A DNA stretch of 64,000 nt, taken from contig CBDBIK010000005.1 of the NCBI GenBank assembly GCA_965206145.1, positions 186,001-250,000 on the forward strand. Direction: 5' to 3'. How positions within the stretch are numbered: the first letter of the stretch is position 1; every line of letters starts with the position of its first letter. The notes beneath the pieces were generated by a model. The model was not told the origin of the DNA. It made no database searches and saw only the letters and a list, made by a program, of their open reading frames with translations. Positions 45,817 through 54,835 of the stretch are shown piece by piece. The DNA is from CBDBIK01 sp965206145. GTDB taxonomy: Bacteria > Pseudomonadota > Alphaproteobacteria > TMED109. The position numbers and the translations under genes were made by a program.

Positions 45817-46533
45817 TCATGCATCCGGATTTGCGATGTAACGGGAGAGGAGTGCTCCGAGCTCGCCTGCGAAGGATTCCAGTCGGGCGGCATAGCGGTT
45901 GAGATCCCCGGAGATTTTGTTGTAGGCAACCACCGCCGGGATGGCCGCGAGCAGACCGAGGGCGGTCGCAAGCAGTGCCTCGGCGATTCCTGGTGCCACG
46001 ACGGCAAGCGAAGTGTCCTTGCTCACCGCGATCGATTGGAAACTGTTCATAATTCCCCAGACGGTTCCGAACAGGCCAATAAACGGCGCCGTGGAACCCA
46101 CGGTGGCAAGGAAGCCAACGTTACGCTCAAGGCTTTCCATTTCACGAACAAGGGTGATGTTCATCACTTGGTCGATCCGTTCCTGAAGACCCGCAGAAAC
46201 CCGCCGCTCCGTGGGATTGATCCCATCGGAGGTGGAGCGCGTCCACTCGTGCATTCCGGCAACGAACACGGCGGCCAGAGGATGATCGGCCGTACCCGAA
46301 AGGCGAGCGTAGAGATCCTCCAGCGAACCCCCTGACCAGAATGCTTGATCGAAATGATGGGCCCTCGACTTCAGGCGGCGGAGCCGCCCAGTCTTTTCGA
46401 AGATGATCGCCCAGCACCAGACCGAGGCACCCAAAAGGATGACCATCACGGCCTTCACGACAATGTCAGCCTGCAGGACGAGAGACCAGATCGTGAGATC
46501 GATCGATTCCGTGGCAGTGAGGATTTCTTCCAT
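45817..46533 (-). CDS. tolQ: Tol-Pal system protein TolQ
   Basis: TolQ is the MotA/ExbB-family proton channel of the Tol complex (238 aa). Three transmembrane helices are visible: IVVKAVMVILLGASVWCW, then the pair GSTAPFIGLFGTVWGIMNSF and GIAEALLATALGLLAAIPAV that lines the channel. It is 18 bp downstream of ybgC and precedes tolR. Confidence 0.97.
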   Translation of the reverse strand: MEEILTATESIDLTIWSLVLQADIVVKAVMVILLGASVWCWAIIFEKTGRLRRLKSRAHHFDQAFWSGGSLEDLYARLSGTADHPLAAVFVAGMHEWTRSTSDGINPTERRVSAGLQERIDQVMNITLVREMESLERNVGFLATVGSTAPFIGLFGTVWGIMNSFQSIAVSKDTSLAVVAPGIAEALLATALGLLAAIPAVVAYNKISGDLNRYAARLESFAGELGALLSRYIANPDA

Positions 46534-46551
46534 TTTCTCTGTTCAAATCCT

Positions 46552-46995
46552 TCAGACTGAATCCATGTGCCGGAATGCCTCGACAACGGGCATAGGCCAG
46601 CGTCTTGCCCGGCCCAGGTTGTTGACGCAACCAAGCATGAGATGGAGACGAACCAGGGTCATGTCTAGCCTTTGTACGTGCTGGTGGAGTGCAACGCGCG
46701 CACCGGTGAGGCGTTCGACACCTGTCGACACCTCGACCACGTCGTCAAGACGGGCCGATCCCTCGAACTCCGCCGCAAGCCGACGTACCACGATTGCCGT
46801 ACCGTGGTCGCGTCGCAACGTTTGGTGGTCGATTCCGAGCATGCGCAACATTTCAGTCCGCGCTCGCTCCGCGTAGCGCAGATAACCTGCATGGTAAACT
46901 ATGCCGCCTGCATCCGTATCCTCGTAATAGACTCGCACAGGATATAGGTGGGTTCTCTCCCGGATGGTGCCTTGGGGAGGGAGGGAATCAAGCAT
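46552..46995 (-). CDS. ybgC: Acyl-CoA thioesterase, YbgC/FadM family
   Basis: This is a hotdog-fold thioesterase of the Tol-Pal locus (145 aa). The catalytic segment YYEDTDAGGIVYHAGYLRYAERAR with the key aspartate is clear. It starts with ATG at 46993-46995, overlapping the 3' end of ruvB by eight bases; the longer frame upstream is inside ruvB. In other bacteria it hydrolyses short- to medium-chain acyl-CoA and may link to phospholipid metabolism; the substrate here is unknown. Confidence 0.93.
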   Translation of the reverse strand: MLDSLPPQGTIRERTHLYPVRVYYEDTDAGGIVYHAGYLRYAERARTEMLRMLGIDHQTLRRDHGTAIVVRRLAAEFEGSARLDDVVEVSTGVERLTGARVALHQHVQRLDMTLVRLHLMLGCVNNLGRARRWPMPVVEAFRHMDSV

Positions 46996-48040
46996 TGCTG
47001 TCCCTCTTTTCCGGGTCCCCTCCGCGATCAAACACCCCAGGCAGGAACGCACCCTGCGGAGGGATGATCTGAAGATGGGTCCATGCTCTTGGGCCTGCCA
47101 CCCGTCCCGCTGCCGTCCGTTGTACGAATCCCTCCTGGATGAGAAAAGGCTCCACCATGTCGCGCACCGCATCGAGTTCCTCCGACAAGGTAGCCGAGAT
47201 CGCCTCGATTCCTGCGGGCCCGCCTCGGTAGGTGCCGAGCAAGCAATCGAGATAGCGGCGGTCCATGGAATCGAGTCCCGCTTTGTCGATCTGGAGTTGT
47301 GTTAGCGCCTTGTCGGCAAGGGTTGCATCGACGGGAGCATTTCCTGCGATGTCCCGGACGCGGCGGAGTAGACGACCCGCGATCCTGGGTGTCCCCCGCG
47401 AACGTCCCGCGATTTCGTTAGCACCGTCGTCGGTCATGCGGATCGAAAGGCTCTCGGCGTTGCGGCGCACGATCTGGGCGAGCTCTTCAGTTTCATAGAA
47501 ATCCACATGGAAGGGGATTCCGAAGCGCTCGCGCATAGGTGTCGAGACGCGTCCAGCCCGCGTAGTCGCGCCGACCAAGGTGAAGGGGGGCAAATCAATC
47601 CGCATTGCCCGGGCCGAGGGACCTTGTCCGATCATCAGGTCGAGGCGGAAGTCTTCCAGTGCCGGGTACAGCGTCTCTTCGATAATCGGGGGCAGGCGGT
47701 GAATTTCGTCAATGAACAGGACGTCTTGGGGGTCGAGATTGGTGAGCAACGCGGCCAAATCGCCCGGACGGACAAGCACCGGTCCGGAGGTGGCGCGGAA
47801 TCCTTGACCGAGTTCACGGGCGATGATCTGGGCGAGCGTGGTTTTGCCGAGGCCGGGGGGGCCGTGGAGCAGGACGTGATCGAGTGCCTCGTTGCGGCCC
47901 CGGGCAGCTTCGATAAAAACCCGCAGGTTTTCTCGGTTCTTTGTCTGACCGATGAAATCATCAAGCCGGGAGGGGCGCAGGGCATGATCGATGGAATCGC
48001 GGTTTCCAGTCGATACTTCCCGTTCTTTTTCGGCATTCAT
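46988..48040 (-). CDS. ruvB: Holliday junction branch migration helicase RuvB
   Basis: RuvB is the AAA+ motor that, with RuvA, moves Holliday junctions. Walker A GPPGLGKTTL and Walker B LFIDEIHR are present, with the sensor GATTRAGR and the C-terminal winged-helix domain. The 350-aa length is normal. It follows ruvA with a four-base overlap and overlaps ybgC. Confidence 0.98.
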   Translation of the reverse strand: MNAEKEREVSTGNRDSIDHALRPSRLDDFIGQTKNRENLRVFIEAARGRNEALDHVLLHGPPGLGKTTLAQIIARELGQGFRATSGPVLVRPGDLAALLTNLDPQDVLFIDEIHRLPPIIEETLYPALEDFRLDLMIGQGPSARAMRIDLPPFTLVGATTRAGRVSTPMRERFGIPFHVDFYETEELAQIVRRNAESLSIRMTDDGANEIAGRSRGTPRIAGRLLRRVRDIAGNAPVDATLADKALTQLQIDKAGLDSMDRRYLDCLLGTYRGGPAGIEAISATLSEELDAVRDMVEPFLIQEGFVQRTAAGRVAGPRAWTHLQIIPPQGAFLPGVFDRGGDPEKRDSNA

Positions 48041-48615
48041 TTGGCAAGTTCCTTGAGTGCCAGACGAAGAATTTCCGAAGCATTCTCACCCTCGCCGCTG
48101 AATGTCGCGAGTGCACCGAGTGCTTCAGTGCGGCTGTAGCCAAGCGAGATCAGGCCCTCAAGGGCATCGCGACGGGCACCGCTGCCCGCATCCCTTGCAA
48201 TCGCTACCGGGAGATCGGAGATCCGGTCCTTGAGCTCGACGACGATCCGGGCCGCTCCCTTGCGCCCCACGCCCTCGGCTTTGCTCACAGCGGCGACATC
48301 TTCGGAGGCAACGGCGCGTTCGAGATCGACGGAAGGCAGGACGTCAAGCACTGAGAGTGCGATTTTTGCACCCACTCCCTGCACACCCAGAAGCGCCTGG
48401 AACCACGCCTGTTCGGCGGGGTCGGGGAAGCCGAATAATTGGATCGCACTGTCCCGCATCGAAGTGTGCACGTACAGCTTCACTGCGTTTCCGATGCTAC
48501 CGAGCTCACGGACGGTGCGTCGTGTGCAGGAAACCAGGTAGCCGACGCCGCCAACGTCGATTACAGCCCAGCTTTCGCCTGCCGAATCAAGCTGCCCGTG
48601 GAGCTTCGCAATCAC
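48037..48615 (-). CDS. ruvA: Holliday junction branch migration protein RuvA
   Basis: RuvA forms the tetramer that holds the junction square. The 192 aa include the N-terminal OB fold (IAKLHGQL), the helix-hairpin-helix pair (LLGVQGVGAKIALSVL and AEGVGRKGAARIVVEL) and the C-terminal RuvB-binding domain. The GTG start at 48613-48615 overlaps the ruvC stop (GTGA). Confidence 0.97.
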   Translation of the reverse strand: MIAKLHGQLDSAGESWAVIDVGGVGYLVSCTRRTVRELGSIGNAVKLYVHTSMRDSAIQLFGFPDPAEQAWFQALLGVQGVGAKIALSVLDVLPSVDLERAVASEDVAAVSKAEGVGRKGAARIVVELKDRISDLPVAIARDAGSGARRDALEGLISLGYSRTEALGALATFSGEGENASEILRLALKELAK

Positions 48616-49115
48616 GAAGGATTTCCTTTCAGAACAATGTTCGAGAGGGTTTCGTTGTGGTGGGCATGACAGATCGCCACGGCGAGGGCATCGGAAGCGT
48701 CCTTGCTTTCGGGCCGTGCAATGGGCAGGAGCATCCGCACCATCGCCGCGACCTGATCTTTGTCGGCGGCACCATTTCCAGTGAGAGATTTCTTCACCGA
48801 TGAGCTTGCGTACTCGTGCACCTCAAGGCCAGCACGGGCAAGCGCGGCGACCGCTGCCCCGCGCGCCAGTCCCAGCCGCAGCGAGGAGAGGGGGTTGCGG
48901 TTCACAAACACCTCCTCGACCGCGGCGGCGGCAGGCTCATGCCGTGCAACGGCTTCGAAAACGCCCCGGTCAATGCGTCCGATGCGCGCAGAGAGCGAGA
49001 GCGAGGAGGGAGCCGAAATCTCGCCGCAGTCAACGAACGAGAGTCTACCCGGTTTTGTGTCGATGATTCCCCATCCGGTTTGGCGCAGGCCGGGGTCAAG
49101 GCCGATGAGGCGCAT
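48612..49115 (-). CDS. ruvC: Crossover junction endodeoxyribonuclease RuvC
   Basis: RuvC resolves Holliday junctions by paired cleavage. The catalytic Asp7 is in IGLDPGLRQTGWG, the second acidic residue in VEEVFVNRNP, and the C-terminal DASDALAVAICHAH supplies the last pair. Length is 167 aa. It is eight bases downstream of yebC. Confidence 0.97.
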   Translation of the reverse strand: MRLIGLDPGLRQTGWGIIDTKPGRLSFVDCGEISAPSSLSLSARIGRIDRGVFEAVARHEPAAAAVEEVFVNRNPLSSLRLGLARGAAVAALARAGLEVHEYASSSVKKSLTGNGAADKDQVAAMVRMLLPIARPESKDASDALAVAICHAHHNETLSNIVLKGNPS

Positions 49116-49123
49116 CGGGTCGT

Positions 49124-49873
49124 TCAGACCGAAAGCTTCTCGAGGACGTCGTCGGAAACCTCGAAATTGGCTGTCACCGACTGCACATCGTCGCTCTCCT
49201 CCAACGCCTCGATCATTCGGAACACCGAACGGGCCTGGTCTTCATCCACCGAAATCGTGCTGCGAGGAACCCACTCAAGCCGGGCCGATGAGGGCGTCCC
49301 AAAGCGCTCTTCGAGTGCGTCGCGAACGGCTCCGAAGGCATCGGGGGGCGTGCGAACCTCGTGGACACCTGCCTCGGTCACGAGATCCTCGGCACCCGCA
49401 TCAGCGGCTGCCTCAAGGATGGCATCTGCTTCGGCTGCGCTGGTGGGATAGCGGACGATTCCCTGCAGGGCGAAGGCGAATCCGACGCTTCCGGTCTCTC
49501 CGAGAGTGCCGCCGTTTTTGCCAAACAGCGAGCGGATCTCGGACACGGTGCGGTTTCGGTTGTCGGTCAGCGCTTCGACAATCACGGCGACACCGCCAAC
49601 ACCGTAACCCTCGTAGCGCATCTCCACGTAGTCCTCACCTGAGCTCGCACCGGAACCCTTCTGCACCGCCCGTTCGATCCGATCACCAGGCATGTTTTCA
49701 GCTCGTGCGGCGAGAATCGCACCTCGCAGGCGTGGGTTCTTGTCAGGATCAGGCATTCCAGATCGTGCCGCAACGCTGATTTCACGAGCGAGTTTGGCAA
49801 ACATCTTGGCTCGCTTGGCGTCCTGTGCGCCCTTGCGGTACATGATGTTCTTGAATTTGGAATGGCCGGCCAT
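49124..49873 (-). CDS. yebC: YebC/PmpR family DNA-binding regulatory protein
   Basis: YebC proteins bind DNA or the ribosome and have been linked to transcriptional control and to translation through proline stretches. The start AGHSKFKNIMYRKGAQDAKRAK is diagnostic, and the three-domain core with GGVAVIVEALTDNRNRT is complete at 249 aa. It is the first gene of the ruv-tol cluster. Confidence 0.96.
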   Translation of the reverse strand: MAGHSKFKNIMYRKGAQDAKRAKMFAKLAREISVAARSGMPDPDKNPRLRGAILAARAENMPGDRIERAVQKGSGASSGEDYVEMRYEGYGVGGVAVIVEALTDNRNRTVSEIRSLFGKNGGTLGETGSVGFAFALQGIVRYPTSAAEADAILEAAADAGAEDLVTEAGVHEVRTPPDAFGAVRDALEERFGTPSSARLEWVPRSTISVDEDQARSVFRMIEALEESDDVQSVTANFEVSDDVLEKLSV

Positions 49874-50253
49874 CGCTTGGTCTGACTAGATCCTACGACA
49901 TCGTCTGTTACAGGCTGGATGGCTGCAGATGGCCAGGAAGAGAATTTCTTCAGTTCCTGCGGTTCTAGGGCCATGCCTAGCTGACAGGGTCTTCTTTTAA
50001 ATAGTTTAGCAGGATTTTGTACTTGTTTGGATGTCGATGGCTATAACGCCATTCGGTTTCCTTGAGGTGTAGGTGAAAGGTTTGCTTTGGCAATCCTTTG
50101 AACTTTGCCAATTCAGCCAATTTATGTGCCAATTCATAGATTTTGGTTATTTAAGTACGCAATCCTTTTTTGTCATAATTGTAAATGTAACTCCCAAAAG
50201 AAAGACAGGGCCGGTGACCAAAGTCACCAGCCCTGTCAATGCAACCGGCTCGG
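49874..50253. other. AT-rich intergenic region between yebC and glnA
   Basis: These 380 bp contain no supported gene. The glnA terminator is at the right end, and an ATGGC/GCCAT pair around a 6-nt spacer lies at 50037-50052. The yebC promoter should be here but no convincing hexamer pair was found. Confidence 0.6.
50194..50235 (-). terminator. Intrinsic terminator of glnA
   Basis: On the minus strand, a 13-bp stem (50206-50218 with 50223-50235, one G:U/mismatch position) closes a four-base loop and is followed by TCTTTCTTTT. It lies 18 bp past the glnA stop. Confidence 0.88.
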
Positions 50254-51666
50254 TCATACCGAGTAGTACATCTCAAACTCGAGCGGATGCGGCGAGTAGT
50301 CGAGGCGATGGGCCTCTTCGCGCTTCAGCCCGATATAGCCCTCAATGAGATCCTTGGTGAAGACTCCGCCTGTCGTCAGGAAGTCGTTGTCCTCCTCAAG
50401 TGCATCCAGTGCCTCGGTCAACGAGGCTGAGATCGTGGGAATCCCCGCCTGCACCTCCGGTTCAAGGTCGTAGAGATTTCTGTCGAGAGGATCGCCCGGA
50501 TCAATTTTGTTGCGGATGCCGTCGAGACCCGCCATCAGCATGGCCGAGAAGACGAGGTAAGGATTCCCCGAAGCGTCGGGGAAACGTACCTCAACCCGCT
50601 TGGCGTTCGGGCTCGCACCCCAAGGAATCCTGCAAGCAGCCGAACGGTTGCGCGCGGAGTAAGCGAGCAGTGTCGGTGCTTCGAAGCCCGGGACGAGCCG
50701 TTTGTAGCTGTTGGTGGTGGCGTTGGAAAAAGCGTTGATCGCTTTCGCATGCCTGATCACTCCACCGATGTAATGGAGGCACTGCTCGGAAAGGCCAGCG
50801 TAGCGGTCGCCTGCGAACGTAGGTTTGCCGTCCTTCCAGATCGATTGGTGTGTGTGCATCCCGGAGCCGTTGTCATCGATCACCGGCTTCGGCATGAAAG
50901 TCGCAGTCTTTCCATAGGAATGAGCAACCATATGCACGCAATACTTGTAGATCTGCAGAGCATCGCTGGCACTGACGAGGGTGTCGTACTTGACACCGAG
51001 TTCGTGCTGGGCGGGTGCTACCTCGTGATGATGTTTCTCCATCTGCAACCCCATCTCCATCATCGTCGAGACCATCTCGGCACGAAGATCGGTCATCGGA
51101 TCGACAGGCGGGACTGGGAAGTAGCCTCCCTTGGCAGCCGGGCGGTGGCCTATGTTCCCCCCCTCGAACTCAGAGCTCGTATTGTAGGGGCCCTCCTCGG
51201 CGTCGACCCGGTAGAAAGTGTCGTTCATCGACACCTTCCAACGCACGTCATCAAACACAAAAAACTCCGGCTCAGGTCCGAAATACGCCGTGTCTCCAAA
51301 GCCCGAGGCGCGGAGATAATTCTCCGCCCGAACGGCCGTCGACCTGGGGTCACGCTCGTAGGCGTCTCCTGTCGAGGGCTCGAGAACATTGCAGAAGAGG
51401 ATCAGACTCGGCTGAGCCGTGAACGGATCTAGGACCGCCGTCTCCGGGTCCGGCATGAGGACCATGTCGGATTCGCTGATGTCCTTCCATCCAGAGATTG
51501 AGGACCCATCAAACATGATCCCGTCGGTGAGCAAGTCCTCGTCAACCGAGGCGGCTGTCTGGGCAGTGTGCTGCCACTTGCCCCTCGGATCGGTAAAGCG
51601 AAAGTCGACGAACTCGACCTCCTTCTCTTTGATCATCGCGAGGACTGATTGCACGCTAGCGGTCAT
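50254..51666 (-). CDS. glnA: Glutamine synthetase type I
   Basis: GlnA makes glutamine from glutamate, ammonia and ATP as a dodecamer. The 470-aa length and motifs (MFDGSSISGW, FGPEPEFFVFDD, the ATP-site KPVIDDNGSGMHTHQS, NRSAACRIP) define GSI. The adenylylation tyrosine is in NLYDLEPEV. It starts at ATG with GGAAGGG nine bases upstream, 54 bp downstream of glnB, and should share its nitrogen-controlled transcript. Confidence 0.98.
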   Translation of the reverse strand: MTASVQSVLAMIKEKEVEFVDFRFTDPRGKWQHTAQTAASVDEDLLTDGIMFDGSSISGWKDISESDMVLMPDPETAVLDPFTAQPSLILFCNVLEPSTGDAYERDPRSTAVRAENYLRASGFGDTAYFGPEPEFFVFDDVRWKVSMNDTFYRVDAEEGPYNTSSEFEGGNIGHRPAAKGGYFPVPPVDPMTDLRAEMVSTMMEMGLQMEKHHHEVAPAQHELGVKYDTLVSASDALQIYKYCVHMVAHSYGKTATFMPKPVIDDNGSGMHTHQSIWKDGKPTFAGDRYAGLSEQCLHYIGGVIRHAKAINAFSNATTNSYKRLVPGFEAPTLLAYSARNRSAACRIPWGASPNAKRVEVRFPDASGNPYLVFSAMLMAGLDGIRNKIDPGDPLDRNLYDLEPEVQAGIPTISASLTEALDALEEDNDFLTTGGVFTKDLIEGYIGLKREEAHRLDYSPHPLEFEMYYSV

Positions 51667-51720
51667 GTTGTGAATCCCTTCCGGAATACGAGTGTCGAAA
51701 GCATGGAGTAGTTGGAGATG

Positions 51721-52059
51721 TCACAGGGCGTTCTCACCTGTTTCGCCGGTGCGGACCCGAACAGCCTGTTCTATCTGAGAGACGAAAATCTTTCCATCCC
51801 CGATGCGTCCGGTATGAGCCGACTTCTGGATCGCCTCGATCGCCTGCTCGAGCTGATTGTCGCTGAGAACAACCTCGATTTTTATCTTGGGCAGGAAATC
51901 AACAACGTACTCGGCCCCCCGATAGAGTTCGGTGTGGCCCTTCTGGCGGCCGAAGCCCTTCACCTCCGTGACGGTGATGCCCTGCAAACCGACTTCGTGA
52001 AGGGCTTCCTTCACCTCGTCGAGCTTGAACGGCTTGATGACCGCTTCGATCTTCTTCAT
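51721..52059 (-). CDS. glnB: Nitrogen regulatory protein PII
   Basis: PII senses 2-oxoglutarate and ATP/ADP and controls glutamine synthetase adenylylation and NtrB. The 112 aa include the T loop with uridylylation Tyr51 in GHTELYRGAEY and the C-terminal GRIGDGKIFV. The ATG at 52057-52059 has GGAG six bases upstream; the frame is open 60 nt further. glnA follows, as in other alphaproteobacteria. Confidence 0.97.
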   Translation of the reverse strand: MKKIEAVIKPFKLDEVKEALHEVGLQGITVTEVKGFGRQKGHTELYRGAEYVVDFLPKIKIEVVLSDNQLEQAIEAIQKSAHTGRIGDGKIFVSQIEQAVRVRTGETGENAL

Positions 52060-52128
52060 GGATAACTCCGTCTCGACGACGGCTACCGGATCCGGCGAAG
52101 GCCGGGGACAGCCGTCCATCCTGTTACA

Positions 52129-52144
52129 AGCAAATCTTGTGCCA
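52129..52144 (-). promoter_or_regulatory. Sigma-54 promoter of glnB-glnA
   Basis: The minus strand reads TGGCACAAGATTTGCT, an exact match to TGGCAC-N5-TTGCW. The GG and GC elements have the required 10-bp spacing. The start would be near 52118, about 60 nt before the glnB ATG. Such promoters need NtrC-type activation, as expected for glnB-glnA. Confidence 0.88.
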
Positions 52145-52295
52145 TTTTCTATTTAGTGTCTTAAATAAGGCTATTTTTGGATTTTGAATCAACAAAAGAT
52201 GAAATTATAGGCATGTTGTTGCCTGAATAATAGGCATACTTGCAAAGCTCGAGAGCAGCAAGAGCAAGGCAAGCCCGATCATGATAGTTCACCAT

Positions 52296-52315
52296 ATCCT
52301 GCATCATCCTGCATC
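52296..52315. repeat. 10-bp perfect tandem duplication
   Basis: ATCCTGCATC occurs at 52296-52305 and 52306-52315 in the intergenic region upstream of livH. Confidence 0.85.
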
Positions 52316-52466
52316 CAAAGGACTGCCGTGCAGTAGCCGGTTTCGGCGCTTTCCTGCATAATCCCTTTAATCCCTGCGCTCTCCCCGTGGGCAGGTACCG
52401 AGAAAGACCCCGCGGACGCACTACCAGTCCCGAGCGCCGATCTGTCGGCTCCCACTGCCTAGTCCC

Positions 52467-53381
52467 ATGCACTACCTCACCCAACAGCTCGTCAATGGGC
52501 TCACTCTCGGAGCCATCTACGGGCTCATCGCGATCGGTTACACGATGGTCTACGGGATCATCGGTATGATCAATTTCGCCCACGGCGAAATCTACATGAT
52601 CGGAGCGTTCATCACTCTCATCGTGTTGGTTGCTCTGGGCGCTGGCGATGGTGGGATCGTCATCCTCGCCCTGCTGTCCGCACTTTTCGTGTCCATGGCG
52701 TTGACCTCAGTTTACGGGTGGACTCTCGAAAGAATCGCCTACCGTCCACTTCGGGGTACACAACGACTCGCGGCTCTCATTTCCGCGATCGGCATGTCGA
52801 TCGCGCTCCAGAACTACGTGCAGCTGACCCAAGGTGCAAAGGTGAAGACCCTGCCACCTCTCATCCAGAGCGGCCTTGAACTCGTCAGTGCCGACGGCTT
52901 CGTCATTCGAGTGAGCACCCTCCAAATTCTGATCATCACAGTCACCTTGGCGCTGATGGTGGTGTTCGCCTTGACCATCTCCCGTACGTCACTGGGGCGT
53001 GCACAGCGCGCATGCCAGCAGGACCAGAAAATGGCTGCGCTCCTTGGCGTCAACGTCGACCGGACGATCTCTCTGACTTTCGTGATGGGGGCCTCGCTTG
53101 CTTCCGTCGCCGGGCTCATGGTCACTCTCTACTATGGCGTGATCGACTTCTTCATCGGGTTCGTCGCCGGTGTAAAAGCCTTCACCGCCGCCGTCCTCGG
53201 AGGTATCGGCTCCATCCCTGGAGCCATGCTCGGCGGACTGTTGATCGGCATGATCGAAGCACTCTGGTCTGGGTATTTTACCATTGAATACAAGGATGTA
53301 GCGACCTTCTCCATCCTCGTGCTCGTCCTCATCTTCTGGCCGACCGGAATCCTTGGCTCGCCCGAGGTGGAGAAGGTGTGA
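52467..53381 (+). CDS. livH: Branched-chain amino acid ABC transporter permease LivH
   Basis: This is one of two membrane permeases of an HAAT-type ABC importer. The 304 aa contain about eight membrane segments and the family beginning QQLVNGLTLGAIYGLIAIGYTMVYGI. It is the first gene of the liv operon and overlaps livM by four bases (GTGA). The start ATG is taken as annotated by the hydrophobic N-terminus; the ribosome-binding site is weak. Confidence 0.95.
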   Translation: MHYLTQQLVNGLTLGAIYGLIAIGYTMVYGIIGMINFAHGEIYMIGAFITLIVLVALGAGDGGIVILALLSALFVSMALTSVYGWTLERIAYRPLRGTQRLAALISAIGMSIALQNYVQLTQGAKVKTLPPLIQSGLELVSADGFVIRVSTLQILIITVTLALMVVFALTISRTSLGRAQRACQQDQKMAALLGVNVDRTISLTFVMGASLASVAGLMVTLYYGVIDFFIGFVAGVKAFTAAVLGGIGSIPGAMLGGLLIGMIEALWSGYFTIEYKDVATFSILVLVLIFWPTGILGSPEVEKV

Positions 53382-54835
53382 ATCGCCCACTTGCTCTGGC
53401 CGCGCTCCGCGAGGCATCTCTCGCCGGGTTCGTCACGGCACTTCTGGCATTGCCGTTCGGAGGCTTTCTCCTCTCCACCCAGGGTGGAATCCAGTCCATC
53501 GAGACCCGCTTCCCCGAGTTCGCTGTCGCGGTAATACTCGTATTCCTCGGAAGGCTCGGGATCTTCCTTGCGCGTGCGGGCCACGTCACCGTCCCTCTCA
53601 CCGGCGGGCTCGTCGTCGCAGCCATAGGTGCAATCTCGCTTCTGGGCGCAGACGGAGCAGGCCTTGCGAACCTTCCCGCTATGCCGGGAATTTTCCTCCC
53701 CGTAGCCGCATGCGCAGGTGGTGTTGCCGTCACCGGTATGGCCCTCAGGAACCGTGCCGCACCTTTCGTGCTGGAGGCTTTCCGCAGATTGCGCTCGGAC
53801 CGGGCCGTGCCCGCAGGCAAACTCCTGCTGTGGGGCGGCACAGGGCTTGCCATTTTCGCCGTGCTCCTGCCGATACTGCCCTTCGCCGATCGCCGCCTCG
53901 TCGACGTGGGAACCCTGGTGCTCACCTACGTGATGCTGGGATGGGGCCTCAACATCGTGGTCGGTCTGGCCGGGCTCCTCGACCTTGGTTACGTCGCCTT
54001 CTACGCCGTGGGGGCCTACTCGTATGCCTTGATCTCGACCGAACTCGGCGGGAGTTTCTGGATCTCACTCCCACTCGCCGGCATCTTCGCCGCTGCCTTC
54101 GGAATCCTCCTTGGATTCCCGGTCCTCAGGCTCCGTGGCGATTACCTTGCGATCGTCACCCTTGGCTTTGGAGAGATGATTCGAATCATCCTCCTCAACT
54201 GGTACGAATTCACGAACGGCCCCGACGGCATCTCCGGCATCGGACGCCCAAGTTTTTTCGGTCTTCCTTTCACATCTGCACCGACCGAGGGAACAGAATC
54301 CTTCCACACCTTCTTCGGCTTTGAGTTCGACCCGCTCCACCGGTTGATTTTTCTCTACTACCTGATTCTCATCCTGGCACTTGCCACCAATGCCTTCACG
54401 TTGCGAATCCGACGACTGCCCGTGGGACGAGCCTGGGAAGCTCTCCGTGAAGATGAGACCGCGTGCCGGTCGCTCGGTATCAACCCCAGGAACACAAAAC
54501 TTTCCGCGTTTGCCATCGGGGCCATGTTCGGAGGTTTTGCAGGCGCATTCTTCGCTACGCGCCAGGGATTCGTGAGCCCTGAGAGTTTCACCTTCATCGA
54601 ATCGGCGATCATCCTTGCGATCGTCGTTCTGGGCGGCATGGGAAACCAAATCGGCGTCGCCGTGGCGGCGGTGATCTTGGTTGGAATCCCCGAGTATTTC
54701 CGCGAGCTCCAGGACTACCGGATGCTCGCCTTCGGGGCGGGCATGGTGCTGATCATGATCTGGCGGCCAAGCGGACTCCTCACTCATCGTGAACCCACCA
54801 TCCGAGCAGGCCCAGTTCCGAACAAAGTCACATGA
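53378..54835 (+). CDS. livM: Branched-chain amino acid ABC transporter permease LivM
   Basis: This is the second permease of the importer. At 485 aa it has an extra N-terminal membrane region before the core that starts about residue 185 (YVMLGWGLNIVVGLAGLLDLGY). The EAA-like loop REDETACRSLGINPRNTKLSAF contacts the ATPases. GTG start overlapping livH; it overlaps livG by four bases. Confidence 0.95.
   Translation: MNRPLALAALREASLAGFVTALLALPFGGFLLSTQGGIQSIETRFPEFAVAVILVFLGRLGIFLARAGHVTVPLTGGLVVAAIGAISLLGADGAGLANLPAMPGIFLPVAACAGGVAVTGMALRNRAAPFVLEAFRRLRSDRAVPAGKLLLWGGTGLAIFAVLLPILPFADRRLVDVGTLVLTYVMLGWGLNIVVGLAGLLDLGYVAFYAVGAYSYALISTELGGSFWISLPLAGIFAAAFGILLGFPVLRLRGDYLAIVTLGFGEMIRIILLNWYEFTNGPDGISGIGRPSFFGLPFTSAPTEGTESFHTFFGFEFDPLHRLIFLYYLILILALATNAFTLRIRRLPVGRAWEALREDETACRSLGINPRNTKLSAFAIGAMFGGFAGAFFATRQGFVSPESFTFIESAIILAIVVLGGMGNQIGVAVAAVILVGIPEYFRELQDYRMLAFGAGMVLIMIWRPSGLLTHREPTIRAGPVPNKVT

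Larger units (their letters stand above)
52060..52466. other. Divergent control region of glnB-glnA and the liv operon
   Basis: The 407 bp hold a sigma-54 promoter toward glnB, an AT-rich core, two ATAGGCAT-containing elements at about 52210-52250 and a 10-bp tandem duplication. No gene is supported. No clear promoter toward livH was found. Confidence 0.75.
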
